From contig JAUIRK010000925.1 of NCBI GenBank assembly GCA_030549495.1, positions 496,001 to 560,000 on the forward strand: DNA of 64,000 nt. The letters run 5' to 3'. The stretch comes from Nectonema munidae (Eukaryota; Nematomorpha; Nectonematoida; Nectonematidae). Below the pieces are notes generated by a model. It saw only the letters and a list, made by a program, of their open reading frames with translations, was not told the origin of the DNA and searched no databases. The position numbers and the translations under genes are program-made. Shown here one piece after another: positions 1-12,400 of the stretch. The first letter of the stretch is position 1. Each line of letters opens with the position of its first letter.

Positions 1-1110
1 ACACCAATCTAAAACTGGATTAATAACTTGGTCAATATAGCAACATGATGGGCTCAGTTCTGATAGAGGAACTATAGCAGTGATGTCATCTGCAAACATT
101 AAAAACTTAGTTTTTCCATTACACATAGGAAGATCATTTATGAACAGGGAAAACAGTAATGGGGCAAGTATACCACCTTGAGGTACGCCATTAAAAATAA
201 TGCTCTCGTTTGAGAAAACTCCCTCAATGTCGATCCGCTGACGACGTAGAGTTAGGTAAGAAGATAAGAGATTCGTTGCCTGTGAGGAGAATCCAAGGTA
301 CTGTAACTTATCTATCAATATTTTATGCGACACACAATCAAAAGCTTTAGATAGATCAACAAATATAGCTAAAGCTTCATTAGATCTATCTAGTAGAGTA
401 GAAACTTCGTTTAAAAAATATGAATGGAGATATGTTGACGAATAATTGGGTCTAAATGCAAATTGACAACTATATAAAATGTCATTCTGATATATGTAGG
501 AAAATATCTGATCATAAAGTAACCTTTCGAAGATTTTCGACAGAGATGTTATTATACTGATGGGTCTATAATTTTCACAAATAGATTTTGACCTTTTTTG
601 TAAATTGGTAAAACCTTTGAAAGCTTAAAAAAATCAGGGAATATTTGGTGTTCAATACAGGAATTGAACAATATAACTAAATATTTTTTGATTACTTCAA
701 AAATTAGTATAACATTTAAAATTGAAAGTCCGTATATGTCTTTTGTTGATTTTAATTTGATATTACTTAAGGCTATCATAACCTAAGAAATCAAAGAAGT
801 TTTGATTATTTTCGGTTTCATCAATTTGTTAAGCATCTTCCAAGTTTCTGTTTGAGATTGCGTATCATTAAATATAGACAAATAGTATTTTTGCTTCAAT
901 TCTATAATGACTTTTTTAATTTTATTTCTATAGAGTAGAAAGTTTTGTTTTAGAGTAATGTTAAAGGAATGCTTTTTTAATTTTCTAAAAATAGTATCTC
1001 TTACTTTTATCAAATTTATTGCTTCAAAACTTATCCAACTTTTCCGCTTGGTTTTGTGTTTAGAATTATGATAATTTGTTTTAGTATATGTGTTACTGTT
1101 CATAAGTTCA
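1..1110 (-). mobile_element. 5'-truncated LINE (EN-RT type), reverse transcriptase region
   Basis: Read on the - strand this is the linker and reverse transcriptase of a non-LTR retrotransposon (CR1/L2/jockey-like group). From about 1103 to 783 it encodes the linker usually found between endonuclease and RT (KSWISFEA, then YRNKIKK, then YYLSIF). 779-552 gives LPIYKKGQN. From about 575 to base 1 the frame is open to the window edge and carries ENYRPIS, FAFRP, VDLSKAFD, GVPQGGILAPLLF and the catalytic FADD. A frame change lies between KKGQN and ENYRPIS near 585, and a stop plus frame change near 780, so this copy is dead although the RT core motifs are intact. No endonuclease is seen, so it is probably 5'-truncated near 1110. 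Its 3' end lies outside the window. Confidence 0.88.
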
Positions 1111-1758
1111 ATTAATTTATACTTACCTTAAAGGTATAATATATAGCCAAAGGATCTAAAGATGCAAAAAGGGCTGATGAGTAGTGAAATTTTGTATATA
1201 GTCCTGATGAAAAAATTTTTTAGTTTTACGTTATTAACTCGAAAACTAAAAAAATTCTGAACAAATTTGGAGATATGCAATATACATAAATATAGTAACC
1301 TATCTATGCAAACTTTGGAAATTTTGTTTTGTAGTTTTTTTGCAAATGACCCCCTCCTATAAAAGTGATGGGTAAAAATGCAATAATTAATCTCATCCTT
1401 AATTCCATGTCCATTGCCTGCTTAATTCTAAAAACGTTATAAAAAGGGTGTTTTTCGTAATTTCTGCTTCCGTTTTCGGTTTTCATACATTTCCAAAACA
1501 AGTAAATTACATTACATCATTTTTTCCAATTGAGTAAAACTTTCCAAATTGGAAAGATGTTTGCATGAGTGACCAAAAGATACGCCAATTTGTCCATTCA
1601 CAAATTATTTCTACACAAGATGATAAAATTTATATTGAAAAAAATTTCACCATAAAATTGGCTTCACCTTGATTCAACTATTAAATTTTTCCTAACGATC
1701 CTGTATACGTTTTATTAATTTTAAAGTTAAGATCCGTAAGGGTATGGATGTATTTTAC
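1111..1758. other. AT-rich intergenic DNA, nothing recognised
   Basis: No open frame with recognisable motifs, splice-bounded exon or clear repeat is seen. The 65-codon frame on the - strand at 1304-1501 has no family features. Confidence 0.5.
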
Positions 1759-1900
1759 CAGAGGCGTGACTAAAGTTAGCTATAGATACTTTGCTTAGAT
1801 GCCATAAGGTTCCGGTTTGATCCATCACCAAGCTTTCTTTGCTCATAGTTCAACAAAAGCGGTGCAATTGGGAATTGTCAATGAAAACACTCTAAGAATC
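1759..1900 (+). mobile_element. tRNA-derived SINE, family A, diverged copy
   Basis: The copy starts at AGAGGCGTGACTAAAGTTAG, has a B-box-like GGTTCCGGTTTGATCC, then CTCATAGTTCAACAAAAGCG and a tail with ATGAAAACACTCTAAG. The same order of motifs occurs at 44886-45025 (- strand), 56131-56290 and 37021-37172. This copy is the second most diverged. Confidence 0.6.
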
Positions 1901-4755
1901 TAAGAAAACACTCTAAGCAATATTACTATTGCGATAGTTCTCCAAAAGTACAGCGATTGAGGAATAAAAAGAATAATAATTTTTCGCTTTGAATCCGAAA
2001 AATTAGATAAAAGATTTCTTTAAAGCTGCGTTCTTTTTTCAAAACTACTTATAAAGAATAGATAAAAAACTTTGGAACTCCGATTAAAATGTTTTGCGTT
2101 TTATTCTTTATCAGCTAATCTTAATAATACATCATTTTGATCAACCAATCATAGATATGATTGGTGTAAACATGGATATTATTGAGACAAATGCTTTGAA
2201 TGAATCTTCATATTTTTTCAAATGCATAACTATGAGATGTAAAAATAGAAGGAATTGAGAGAAAAGTTGGCATAACATAAAATTAATAAAAATTTAGCAT
2301 TTCCGAAAGTATATATTATATATAAACTCGATTTGATCATTTTAAAATGAATAATAGCTAGGTAAAAGAAACTTGATTGTAATAAGCCGTATTTATGTGC
2401 ACGCGAAGTAGTAAGCTTTCCAAGATCTGATTGTCCAAATTGATTTATCTGATTTTGAAAGCAAAATTAATATATTTCCAAGAATTATTCAATAATGATA
2501 TATTAAAGCAACTTTAATGAAATTATAGGAATTAAAATAATATTATAAGATGCTGCATTATGTTATATACAGTTGCGTATTGTCAAATTTATTATAAATC
2601 ATATTGTCGATATGTGATATTTGACATAAAAATGAATGGTGTAAAATTATGAAATGAACTCATGCCACAAACCAAAACTGCGAATATTCATGCTGATTCA
2701 TCATTTCATCAAAATTTGCTTTGAAGAGTAATTTGTAAAACAAATTATTTCACTCATATAGTTCACTTATAGGTTTGGGGTTCGAGAAGACTGTTAAGCT
2801 ATCGTTTATAGAAAGATTTTTATACCAAAATTCAAGGGCAATTATATTACATTCTGCCCAACATGTTATATGTTCTTTTAAGGGCTTATATAACTTTAAG
2901 TCTGTAACGATGTGATTTGAGGGTTTTTTTAACGTGGTTAACTTTGAAGGATAGGGTGCAACGAGACAGCAAGCAAATTTTAATGTAATTATTTTTTATC
3001 TATCTTTCAATATCCAAAGTATAAATTATTTTATTGCATAAAACCGTGTAAATATTAGAAAATAAAAAAATATTTGTTTTTGTTCATAGTGGAATTTTTG
3101 ACTTCATTGCACAGCAATGAAAATGTTAAAATAAACAAAGTTAAAATTAAGTTATAAATTAACAAACACAAAATATATCTTTTTTTTTTAAATAATAATT
3201 ATCAAGAAAGACGTATTATTTTTGTTCAAAAATATTTGACTAATTCACGTGGATTCATTTTTTCGGTGTATTTTGCTTTAAAAACGAAATTTTCTTTTGG
3301 ATACATTAGTTAAAAAAAATATTTCAATAAAAAAAATGTTGCATATTTTTATTAGACTTATTTTCGTTTCTTTTATACATCCAAATATTTCAGAAGTATA
3401 TATATATTTATAAATACATTATATCATGCATTTGAAATAAACATTGCCAAATACAAAGAAGGATGTAACGCTATTTATCCTTTATGCGTATAAATTTTGT
3501 AACTTAAATCGTCGTAATGTTTATTCGCAAAAAACCTATGCATTTAAATTTGTCAATTTTGAAGCAATTTGTTTTGGACATACGTTTTTATAAACTTTTG
3601 ACTATATTCTCAAGTCTCTTTTATTTGCTACACCATTTTTAAAAAATATGTTTTATCATCATGTTTATGTGGCATACTATTTATTATTAATCAATATACA
3701 TTTGCTAGCATGGAAAAAATGCAAAAAAACTCAGAGAACGTATATATATTTATATATAGAATTGTTACTAAAGGTATGATAAAACATATTTTTGATATGT
3801 ATGCGAGTTTTGATGATTATTATTAATGAGAACTACGTTGCCATTTTAAACAAGATTCAATTGCCATAAATAATTTTTCATCAAGCTGACAACAATCAAT
3901 AATATTAATTTACTTTTACCATTTTGAGCATGTTTTCTTTCTATGTCTGAGTTATTTTGATTTTTCAAGCAAGAGAAAAGCTGTAGTGGTGGAAGGCAAA
4001 TTAAAATTTATTATCCAAGCCAAAATGAAGAATTTGGCTAATAATAATTCAACCACGAGAGAAGAACCTTTAATTAAACTAATGGGCAATTTGTTAGTAT
4101 GCCTTTGAAGTTTCATTCAACAGCATAGTAATCAACTGTATCGAAATCAAGGAGCATCTTGCTATATTAAAACTCACATCCAATCAAGTATGCTTAGAAT
4201 TAGGGAACGCGTGCACTAGAGTTCTGCCAGAAGAGAAATTCTTCGCATTGACCCCCCTTATATCCCATGCTAAGATCAACCACATAAAAATGTATGGGTT
4301 TGCTTGCTAAACCTATTTACACGCATTTAGCAGCAAAACAACGACATTACTTTACCTTTCTTGTATGAAATAAAACGAGTAAACCAAAAAGAGTAAAGTT
4401 TCAAACAAATTAATTTAAATAAAACGAATTTTCTACTCCACGAGTCTTTAACAATTTGAAGTATATAAAAGATTGGAAGCATAAGTGAATTTGTTTCTTG
4501 TTTAATTAAAAAATGAGAGAAAATGAAGCAATCGGCAAGATTCGTTAAAAAAGAAAGAGGTACCATATATTCGTATGCAGTATGGAAAAATTTTTGAGTA
4601 TGTAAAATATAGAAAGTAGTAAGTTGTCTTAAGAATACGCATAAGTACAGACAACCAGATCCAGAATTTTTGCCCAGTTTATTTGAATAATCAAAATATT
4701 TTTAGCGCTTGCTTTCGGATTCAAGCGAAGAATAATCATATATATAAATAAGGAT
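1901..4755. other. AT-rich intergenic DNA
   Basis: About 2.9 kb with short A/T runs and TATATA tracts (near 3397 and 3740). I see no supported gene or repeat boundary. The short frame at 4327-4566 on the - strand lacks motifs. Confidence 0.5.
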
Positions 4756-4822
4756 AGTCACGATCTGGAATCGAATCCAGACCATCTAAATCGAGGCCCA
4801 ACGCTCATGCCACCTGTCGAAA
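4756..4822 (-). mobile_element. tRNA-like SINE head, family B
   Basis: On the - strand there is an A-box-like TGGCATGAGCGTTGG, about 25 bases later a B-box GGATTCGATTCC, then GATCGTGACTATCCTTA. The same 3' motif follows a B-box-like sequence at 44655-44735, so this is a dispersed tRNA-derived repeat rather than a working tRNA. No cloverleaf acceptor pairing is evident. Confidence 0.5.
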
Positions 4823-5535
4823 ATCCAAATTTATTCAAGAAATCTTTGAAATAATTTGTTCGATTCTAGACAATTTCCGATCAGTTTTAATCCAAGCAGA
4901 TCAAAGAGCTTGTGTACTCCTCCCTTGACAAAAAGGTCATAACTTTTGAAAATAAAATAATGATTCTTGCGAGAAAATAAATTCTTTAAGTAGGTGTCTT
5001 GTAATCTGCAGAAGGTTTTCAATAATTTTCAGTTAATAAAATTGCAATATTTTTTTCATAATTTGTTTAAAAAAAAATAAAACTAATACCAGTTGTTGTA
5101 GTTATCAGTTGTCCGATATGAATTGTCCATCAGTTTTTCTAGCAAGCATTTTATTACAAAAAATTACATATATGTTACTTATAGTGAAACTAACTTAATA
5201 AGCAAACAGTTTATGAAATTAACCTTATGTTTTAATAATACTGACTAACTAGCTCACTAACTAACTTAAACAGCTCTCAAATCATCTTGAACAGGTTAAA
5301 TAACGAAGAATCTACTTGTAATGCATAAACAGCTCCATGTCGAACAAGTTAGATTCGTGAATAAGTTTAGTGATGGATTAAATAAGTAACTATTTACAAA
5401 ATCCCAAACTGTGTGTGTGTGTGTGTGAATGATCTCTAATTCATATAATATATTTACAAAAATTGAATCTTTAATTTTGTTGATTAGTTACTTCCAATTA
5501 TTTCAAAACTAAGAGAATAAAGTTAGTCTTTGTTT
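4823..5535. other. AT-rich intergenic DNA with a (TG)n microsatellite
   Basis: A TG dinucleotide run lies at about 5411-5427. Near 5220-5300 there are several AACTAACT-type words. Nothing coding is seen. Confidence 0.5.
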
Positions 5536-5814
5536 CAGTGGGGGATCCAGAAATCTTCTGTGGGGGTGTATGGTAATATTATCAAAATATTTTACACATT
5601 TTATTAGGGAAGAAATTTGAAAACGTATGTAAAATAAATGATTAAAATTATATTACAAAGTATTTTCTTCTTTCTTTTTGCTTTGAAAATCGATCAATGA
5701 CTTCATCAATTTTGATTTCTATTTTAGGGTGGACTCCAACCTTAATTTTTCTTGAATAGATTGCTGGTGGGGGTATGCATCCCCCTATCCCCCCTCTCGG
5801 TCCATCCCTGTCTG
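5536..5814. mobile_element. candidate non-autonomous hAT-like element
   Basis: The left end CAGTGGGGGATCCAG and the reverse complement of the right end, CAGACAGGGATGGACC, share CAG and GGGAT. Both ends have G-rich subterminal tracts (GTGGGGGTG and GGTGGGGGTATG). The end type CAGTGG-GGATCC is common in hAT-type MITEs. I could not define a clean 8-bp target duplication, so the boundaries are provisional. Confidence 0.4.
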
Positions 5815-6300
5815 TTTTTACTTAATTCCTGAAAATCTTCCTTTCAAACAAGGTAGTAAGCAGAGAATACATTTTTTATTATATAAAATAAACGAATGCT
5901 CATATTGATTTTGAAAAGAGAGACCGTGGGGCAGTTGCCCGATGCACTGTCCCTCTTAAATACACCCCTGTATGTAGTATATGTATGTATGTATGTGTAT
6001 GAAGGTAGGTGCGTGTGTTTGACGCGCAATATAAAAGAATTTGAAGATGTCTTATTTTGTTAATAGACATAGTCATTAGGAAGAGAAGTCATTCATAAAA
6101 TTTGATTACTGATCGATGAGAAATCTTTTCATCGTAGGAATTAAGATTGTCAATTTCAATTCGCAACGAAGTAGAGCCACGCAGATACATCACACAATAT
6201 ATGTAATTAATTCAACTTTGTTAGGAAATTTAGTTGGCGCATGCGCGTAAACGCTGCAAATATGGAAGGAGTACATACTTCTCCTTCTCATTTGATACAT
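5815..6300. other. upstream region of the Cys-rich gene
   Basis: It contains a TATGTATG microsatellite near 5980-6000. Near 5960-5975 an inverted CAGGGGTGTATTTAAG resembles one hAT-type terminal repeat without a partner. Around 6238-6252 the alternating GGCGCATGCGCG stands out from the AT-rich background and could be a regulatory site. This is inference only. Confidence 0.35.
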
Positions 6301-6311
6301 CGAGCCATGAG

Positions 6312-6350
6312 TATAAAGGCTTAGATGAAACGTTTTTAGCTTATTCATTC
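6312..6350 (+). promoter_or_regulatory. core promoter: TATA box and candidate initiator
   Basis: TATAAA at 6312-6317 is followed about 35 bases later by TCATTC (6345-6350), which matches an arthropod-type initiator. The start codon of the Cys-rich gene follows at 6364, giving a predicted leader of only about 17 bases. The ATG context CAAGATG has A at -3. The TATA box and ATG are plainly visible; the transcription start is inferred. Confidence 0.5.
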
Positions 6351-6363
6351 AATTCCTAGCAAG

Positions 6364-6420
6364 ATGCTTCACTTTACTTCCTTTATCTTAATCGCTTCAT
6401 TTTCCATTCTATCTTCTAAG
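6364..6420 (+). CDS. Cys-rich gene exon 1, signal peptide
   Basis: Nineteen codons encode Met, a short polar start (LHFTS), a hydrophobic core and LSSK. The exon ends in phase 0 at the donor GTGAAT. Intron 1 is only 68 bases (6421-6488) and ends in CAATTCAG. Confidence 0.8.
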
Positions 6421-9400
6421 GTGAATCTATTCTATTTAAATATTTTATACGCTAAATTGATTATACTAATATCTAAATAACAATTCAGAAACGTCGTTAT
6501 CCGCATGCAATTTATCGGGTAAATTATTATTTTTCCCTTAAAATTCATATTAAAATTTCATAAATCCAATTTTTACTATAAATATTTTGAAAAGTCCAAT
6601 TAAACAGTGATTTAAAGATAATTTTCAAATATTCTGTATATTTTTAACTTTTATGGCAAGCTAATTTATGAATTATGCGAAAATTCATAAATTTTTCAAA
6701 TTAAACTTTATGTCAAAATTTGTATTATTTATTTAAATTGGATTTATCCATCAACTCTTTTGTGCTTGGAACGAATTCTTAGATTTACATGGAACCTTTG
6801 CCGTTTATCTCTGCTATCCAAGTAGCTCTTCCTTTTTTTTGTATAAAATTGATGTGTGATTATTTGCTCATTTGCTGGTTAATTGTTTCCATGGAAGCTT
6901 TTAGATATAAATATATTTGAAAGTTAGAGGTTTATTGTTGAATTTTTTATGATTTTGATTTATTTATTTATATCGATGAAGTATTTAGAGTATTTTATAA
7001 AAAATAATTTGATTTTAGTTAAAGTTGAGTTAAAATATGTGCTGGGAATTTTTTACCCATAAATTTGCTACAAGTTTTCATACACATATGCATTAAAAGT
7101 ACCTTTGACTAATGAGTAGAGATGTATCGGATGTGAATTTTTTACATCCGTAGATGCGGATGCGTATATTAGATTTGACATCCTAGCGGATGCGAATGCA
7201 GATATCCAAAATAAATTTTTAAGCTGTGGCAAATATAAAATATTTTAAATAAATTATACAGTATCTTACTAATTTAATCCCTTTTTACTTGAATTTAAAG
7301 ACATAACAAAGCTTGCAAGTTTTAAACAAAAAAATACGAAAAGTTTCAATAGATATCTATAAAAATTGATTTTAAATTGTGGATGCGGATGTAGATGTTA
7401 ACATTAAAAAATCCGCGGATGAGGATCTAAAGCGGATGTAAAAAAATTTGAGGAAGATCTGCATTTGCGGATGGAGAAGCGGATATTCGATACATCTCTA
7501 CAAATATAAAAACGGCTACACTAATCATCTATGTAGTACATATTACTTGCAAATTCAGAAAAAGTGTTTTAATTGAACCAGGTTACAATCAATTTGAACA
7601 TCAATAAGATGCGAATAACTCAAAAAATATCCAAACACCTGTGAGCCTTTAGAAACTTAGAAAAGAATTTATAAAAATCATAGAAATTTGATCCAAATGC
7701 TTTGCTTGTAATTTGATAACAAATTAAACTTCTTTGGAAAATAAAATTACATTTATTTGCGTTTATTTTGAATTTTTGGAGGAAGAATATATAAATTCGT
7801 GTCTAGTTTCAAAAGGATATACTCCAAAATTGGTATTATGATATTTGGCATTCCTAACCACTTTGTCATATCAGTTTGGCACTTCATTATCAAAAGGTTT
7901 TACGAGGTTTGCTCTAATATACACGCTATGACAACATTCTTCTAAAGAATGGAATTCTCATTAAAATTCTTCATATTTTATTATTGAAGAGGAGGTTCTT
8001 TGAAATTTTTAACTTGAGCTTAATAACACAACATTCAATTTTAGCATAGAATATCTCAAAATAATCCTTCGATATAAAACCTATTGTTTCTTAAAAGACC
8101 GAATTTTGTGAAAATATTTTTTATTAAAGTATTATTTTTACTAACAATACATGCCAATTTTTAAGGAAAAATTACTTTTAGTAATGTTTGCTTTTTTCTT
8201 GTTCTGAAGTCAATGACCTCAGTTTCAAGGTTTTTAACAAAAAAGATCACCAAGATACTTAGAATTAAATCCCACTATCGAAAGAACGGTCATTTATTAT
8301 CTTAGTCAAAAAATACAATGCACTCTATTTTTTGCTTTCATTTTTTTATCTCATAAAAATTAAAAAAAAATCGAAATTGTAGTTTATCTTGTATTTGATC
8401 AGCAATTCCGTGAAAGATCCCCAGTCTGTTTCACTTATTGAACCCACATGAATTTAACTTTGTGTGTCTAAAGATTCATCCATGATTTAAAAAAAATATT
8501 GATTGTACTTTAGCCATAAATATATATATAATGATATTTTGAGGTTGATGAGCTCAGTTTTAAATATTTTAGACATGAAATCACCAACATTGTAAACATC
8601 ACCTTTTAAAAACAAAAAAAGACTCGATATTTATGATTTAAATGAAAAATATCTATTTCACAAGCGCGTTACCTTTTTGAATACCTCTTGTTCACAAGTA
8701 CAATATTTTTTTCTAAAATACTTTTAGCTAAATTTTTAAATAAACAAAAGGGTCATATAAAAGTGAATAGTTTTCATTGAATTGTATTTTATTTTTGGAA
8801 AAAAATATTTTTAAAATTTGAAAAAGATGACCATAGTGTTAAGATTTTCGTCTTGAAAATACAACTATCGTAATCATCACGAAATTTTATGTGAAATGAA
8901 ATGATCTCTTTCTTAAGATTTTAGCGACAAAAATAATAATTTTAGATTTTGTGATGTTATTATTATCTATGTTGAAAATTGATAAGCAAATAAGATTTGT
9001 AAAATTTATTAGGGCAATTTAAAAAAGATAGACATATCCTTACCAATTTCGGTAAGAGACTGTCTTCTTTAATTATTATCTTTCATTTGGCCATCTGAGC
9101 CAGGTCTTTATTTCAACTAGCCAAGATCGACCAGTTGTCTGCACTAACATCTCCAGAAAAAACTTTCATGATATTAATCATGAAATACATATGTAGCAAA
9201 TGTTTTGTGGCCGGATGACCTTCCTGCCGTCAACCAGAATTTTAGGACGTTGGCTTAGGCTTTACTTAGGGTCACTGACTTGACCTAGCCGGTCAGTTGA
9301 GGACATTGTCGGAGCGACGGAACGAGTGCAGCATAGCTAGTCTCTGGCTTAGAGTTAAAAGAGTTAACGTGAACGATAGCTCCAAGTTGTCTACTACACA

Positions 9401-12400
9401 CACCTGTCACTGCCTTCTTCAGACAAAAAATAATTATGAGTGAACCCAACTATCTGAACACTACTACAATATATTCATCTTTTAAAATCTACCTTAATAT
9501 ATTTAACAATTTTTATCAAAAATAATTTTGTTTTAGTTTTGTGTGTTTGATTTATGACCTGCAAATCGTTTTCAAATAGCAAAAAAAACTACTACTCCAA
9601 TATATTATATATATATATTATATATACATATCCATATATGCATTCCCTTCTCCAGACTCTCAACACAGGTGGGCAGGGGGAGGGGGGTCTAATAAAAAGA
9701 GTAACAATTTTTACATATTTCAACGTAATTCCAAGTGGAAGGTGAATATTCACCCTTGAATGTTAACCAGAATAGATTAGATGCTTTCTGTAAGGATCAT
9801 ATCTTTGTACATGGATGACTTTTCTACGCAACCAGGAAAAAGACAGTGGCCGTATACACCTCGTAAGATAAGACAAACATCTTAATAACAGAATCAAAAA
9901 TATAATGCTTGATTAAACAAACCGTATTATTTGTGTTGTCTTCACAATCGAATTTGTTATTGACACACCTGAGTAGTCAAGTTTTCAAGCTCTCATTAAA
10001 TCGACTATACCTTCTAGTTATATATCATCCTTCCAAACTTATTTAAAAATTAATTCTAGAGAATTTGAGGCTTTTTTTAATAGTATAAAATTTTTTAGCC
10101 TCTGATAGACCCCTTGATAGAGACAATATATAGGTTTTGTTTCTTCTCCAAAATCTAATGATATATGCAATTTCAAAACTTTACAATATCGTGTGTGTAG
10201 TATTTCATCTACGTCATATGTCATGATATAATAGATATAACATATAGAAAGTGTTGAAACCTATCCCCTCCCATTTTTGAAAATGTACTCTTGTATTTTC
10301 CCAATAAAAGCATTAGAAAAGAAAAAGGAAAAGTATTTAGTATTAAAAATGGAGAATCAGTTAAACAATTTTGAACTTTGTTCATGTAGACATAGAAAAA
10401 CGTTATAATTTATTTATGCAGATTGATTTTGCTGTAATTTTGATCAATGGCATTTTGGGAAATTTAATCTTCTCTTCTTTCCTGAATATTAATTAATCAA
10501 TCAAAAGATGAAAACTTTAAACAAGTATGCCAAGTTATAAATAAATTAATCAGTCGAATTGCTAAGTTTTATCGATGATTCAAAACATCTTATTCCATTA
10601 TAAAATGAAGAAAATAGCGTGAATATTTCATGTTTTCTTTCTTTGAAGTTCCAATCTTTTCTTTCGCAATGCAACTATATGGTAAAAGTCAAAATTTCTT
10701 AAATTCAAAACTTTTCAAGTCAAATTTAGGAAAAGATAAATGAGATCATTTAGTTTCTTTCTCTTTACTGACCAGGAAAATTTATTTTACTATAATCTAA
10801 TATTTTGTTAATAACTTTTTCTACTTTTAGAATTTTCAACAGGAAAACTCGTGTTTCCTACAAAAATGTGTAAATTTCAATGAATGTTGTAGAAACTTCT
10901 TTTGTGCCAGAATGGGAAAGGAATACCGTAAGCTCCTGGCTATGTATTTATTGATTTATTAAAATTACTTTTGAATTTCTTCTTAAAACTTTTCAAACAA
11001 ATACTTAATGTGACATTTTGAATCTCAATGAATCAATTTAAGAATAGACACGTTTCATGCATATTCTTAATTATTTTATTTTTCCGTATCGCATTTTAAA
11101 GGAAGAATTTCCTTCATCAAGTGGACGGGTGATGCCGATTTGTCTCTCCTTGAATATTATCGATCATATTCAGTAAAGGAAATCGAACCAGGGTTGACGG
11201 AATCAAGACCATACAATTCAACCACTGGCCATCTACTAATAACGATTTATCACATCTTCGTTGTTCATCACTTAATTAAATTAGTCTAAGTTTATAAAAA
11301 AATTTCAAAATGTAAATTAAGCTATTACTATTTGGGTTATTACAAATGAGGGACACATCAAATGAGTGACATCACAAAAGAGTGACAAAATAAGGAAATT
11401 TAAAGGAGAGACAGATCAAAGGAGTGGCATGACCAAATAGTGACAAAAATACAAAAATTCAAAGGAGTGACAAAATCTAGAAATTCAAAATAAACACAAA
11501 TCAAAAGAGGACATGATAAAATAGTGACAAAAATATGGAAATTGAGGAGGAGACAAATCAAAGGAGTCATATGATAAAATAGTGACAAAAATACAGAAAT
11601 TCAAAGGAGTGAATTACAAAATAGTGACAAAAATATGGAAATTAAATGGAGTTAAAGACAAAAGAGGAAATTCAAAAGATATCCAAATCAAAGAAGTGAC
11701 ATGACAAAATAATGACAAAAATACAGAAATTCAAAGGAGAGACAAATCAAAAGAGTGACATGTTAAAATGGTCACCAAAATAGGGAAATTCAAAAGAGAG
11801 ACAAATAAAAGGCCTGGAGTGACAAAAATAATGAAATTCAAAAGAGAGGCAGATCAAAGAAGTGGGATGACAAAGATCAGTATTTATTTTTGCAAATTTG
11901 CATTTCTTGAACAAACTTTTTTATATTGTGTTAAATCATTTAAAATGAAAGATAGCAGAATTATTTGTTTTATTATTTATTTAATTATTATTTATTTTAT
12001 TTATGCTGTGTAACATTATTTAGGGTGGCCAGGCGTATAGTGATTTGTTCGCACCATTCCGGGTTTGAGAAAAAAACGCGATTATTTTATCCTTATTTTT
12101 CTAAAACGTAAAATTCCTGATTTTCAATGCTATTTACTTTTAAATGATTTAATATCAGAATAGATGCTTTAAGATTATTTGATCAATTTCTGTATTTTGA
12201 ATGATGAAAAAAGTTTTCAACTTAAATACAAAATACTATATTTGTTTTTCACTTTCGAGTGCAAGCCCTACTTTCAATCTTTCATAAATAGGTTTTATGA
12301 ATAATTCAATAATTTTTGGAATTCAAACTCAGAAATTTGGAAAATATTTCATCTTCGCAAAAGAACGATCGAATCAAAGGTACTCTTGGATTTTTCAATT

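Larger units (their letters stand above)
6519..10830 (+). other. intron 2 of the Cys-rich gene (4.3 kb)
   Basis: The intron begins GTAAATTATT and ends CTACTTTTAG. It contains the hAT-like MITE at 7117-7500 and a SINE/LINE-tail-like segment at 9180-9420. The rest is AT-rich DNA in which I see no gene. A short AT repeat and a GGGGGAGGGGGG tract lie near 9600-9690. Confidence 0.6.

Noticed and set aside
11101-11288. Phase-compatible continuation of exon 3 of the Cys-rich gene, ending at a TAA
   Set aside because: An AAAG acceptor and an open frame exist, but the segment lacks cysteines and overlaps an antisense tRNA-derived SINE. Exons 4 and 5 fit far better. It could at most be a rare exonised SINE.
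11400-12013. Short open frames within the minisatellite
   Set aside because: Open because the repeat unit lacks stops in those frames; products are simple repeats.
12010-12060. AGGGTGGCCAGG as a hAT/Chapaev-type terminal repeat
   Set aside because: No inverted partner was found within several kilobases.
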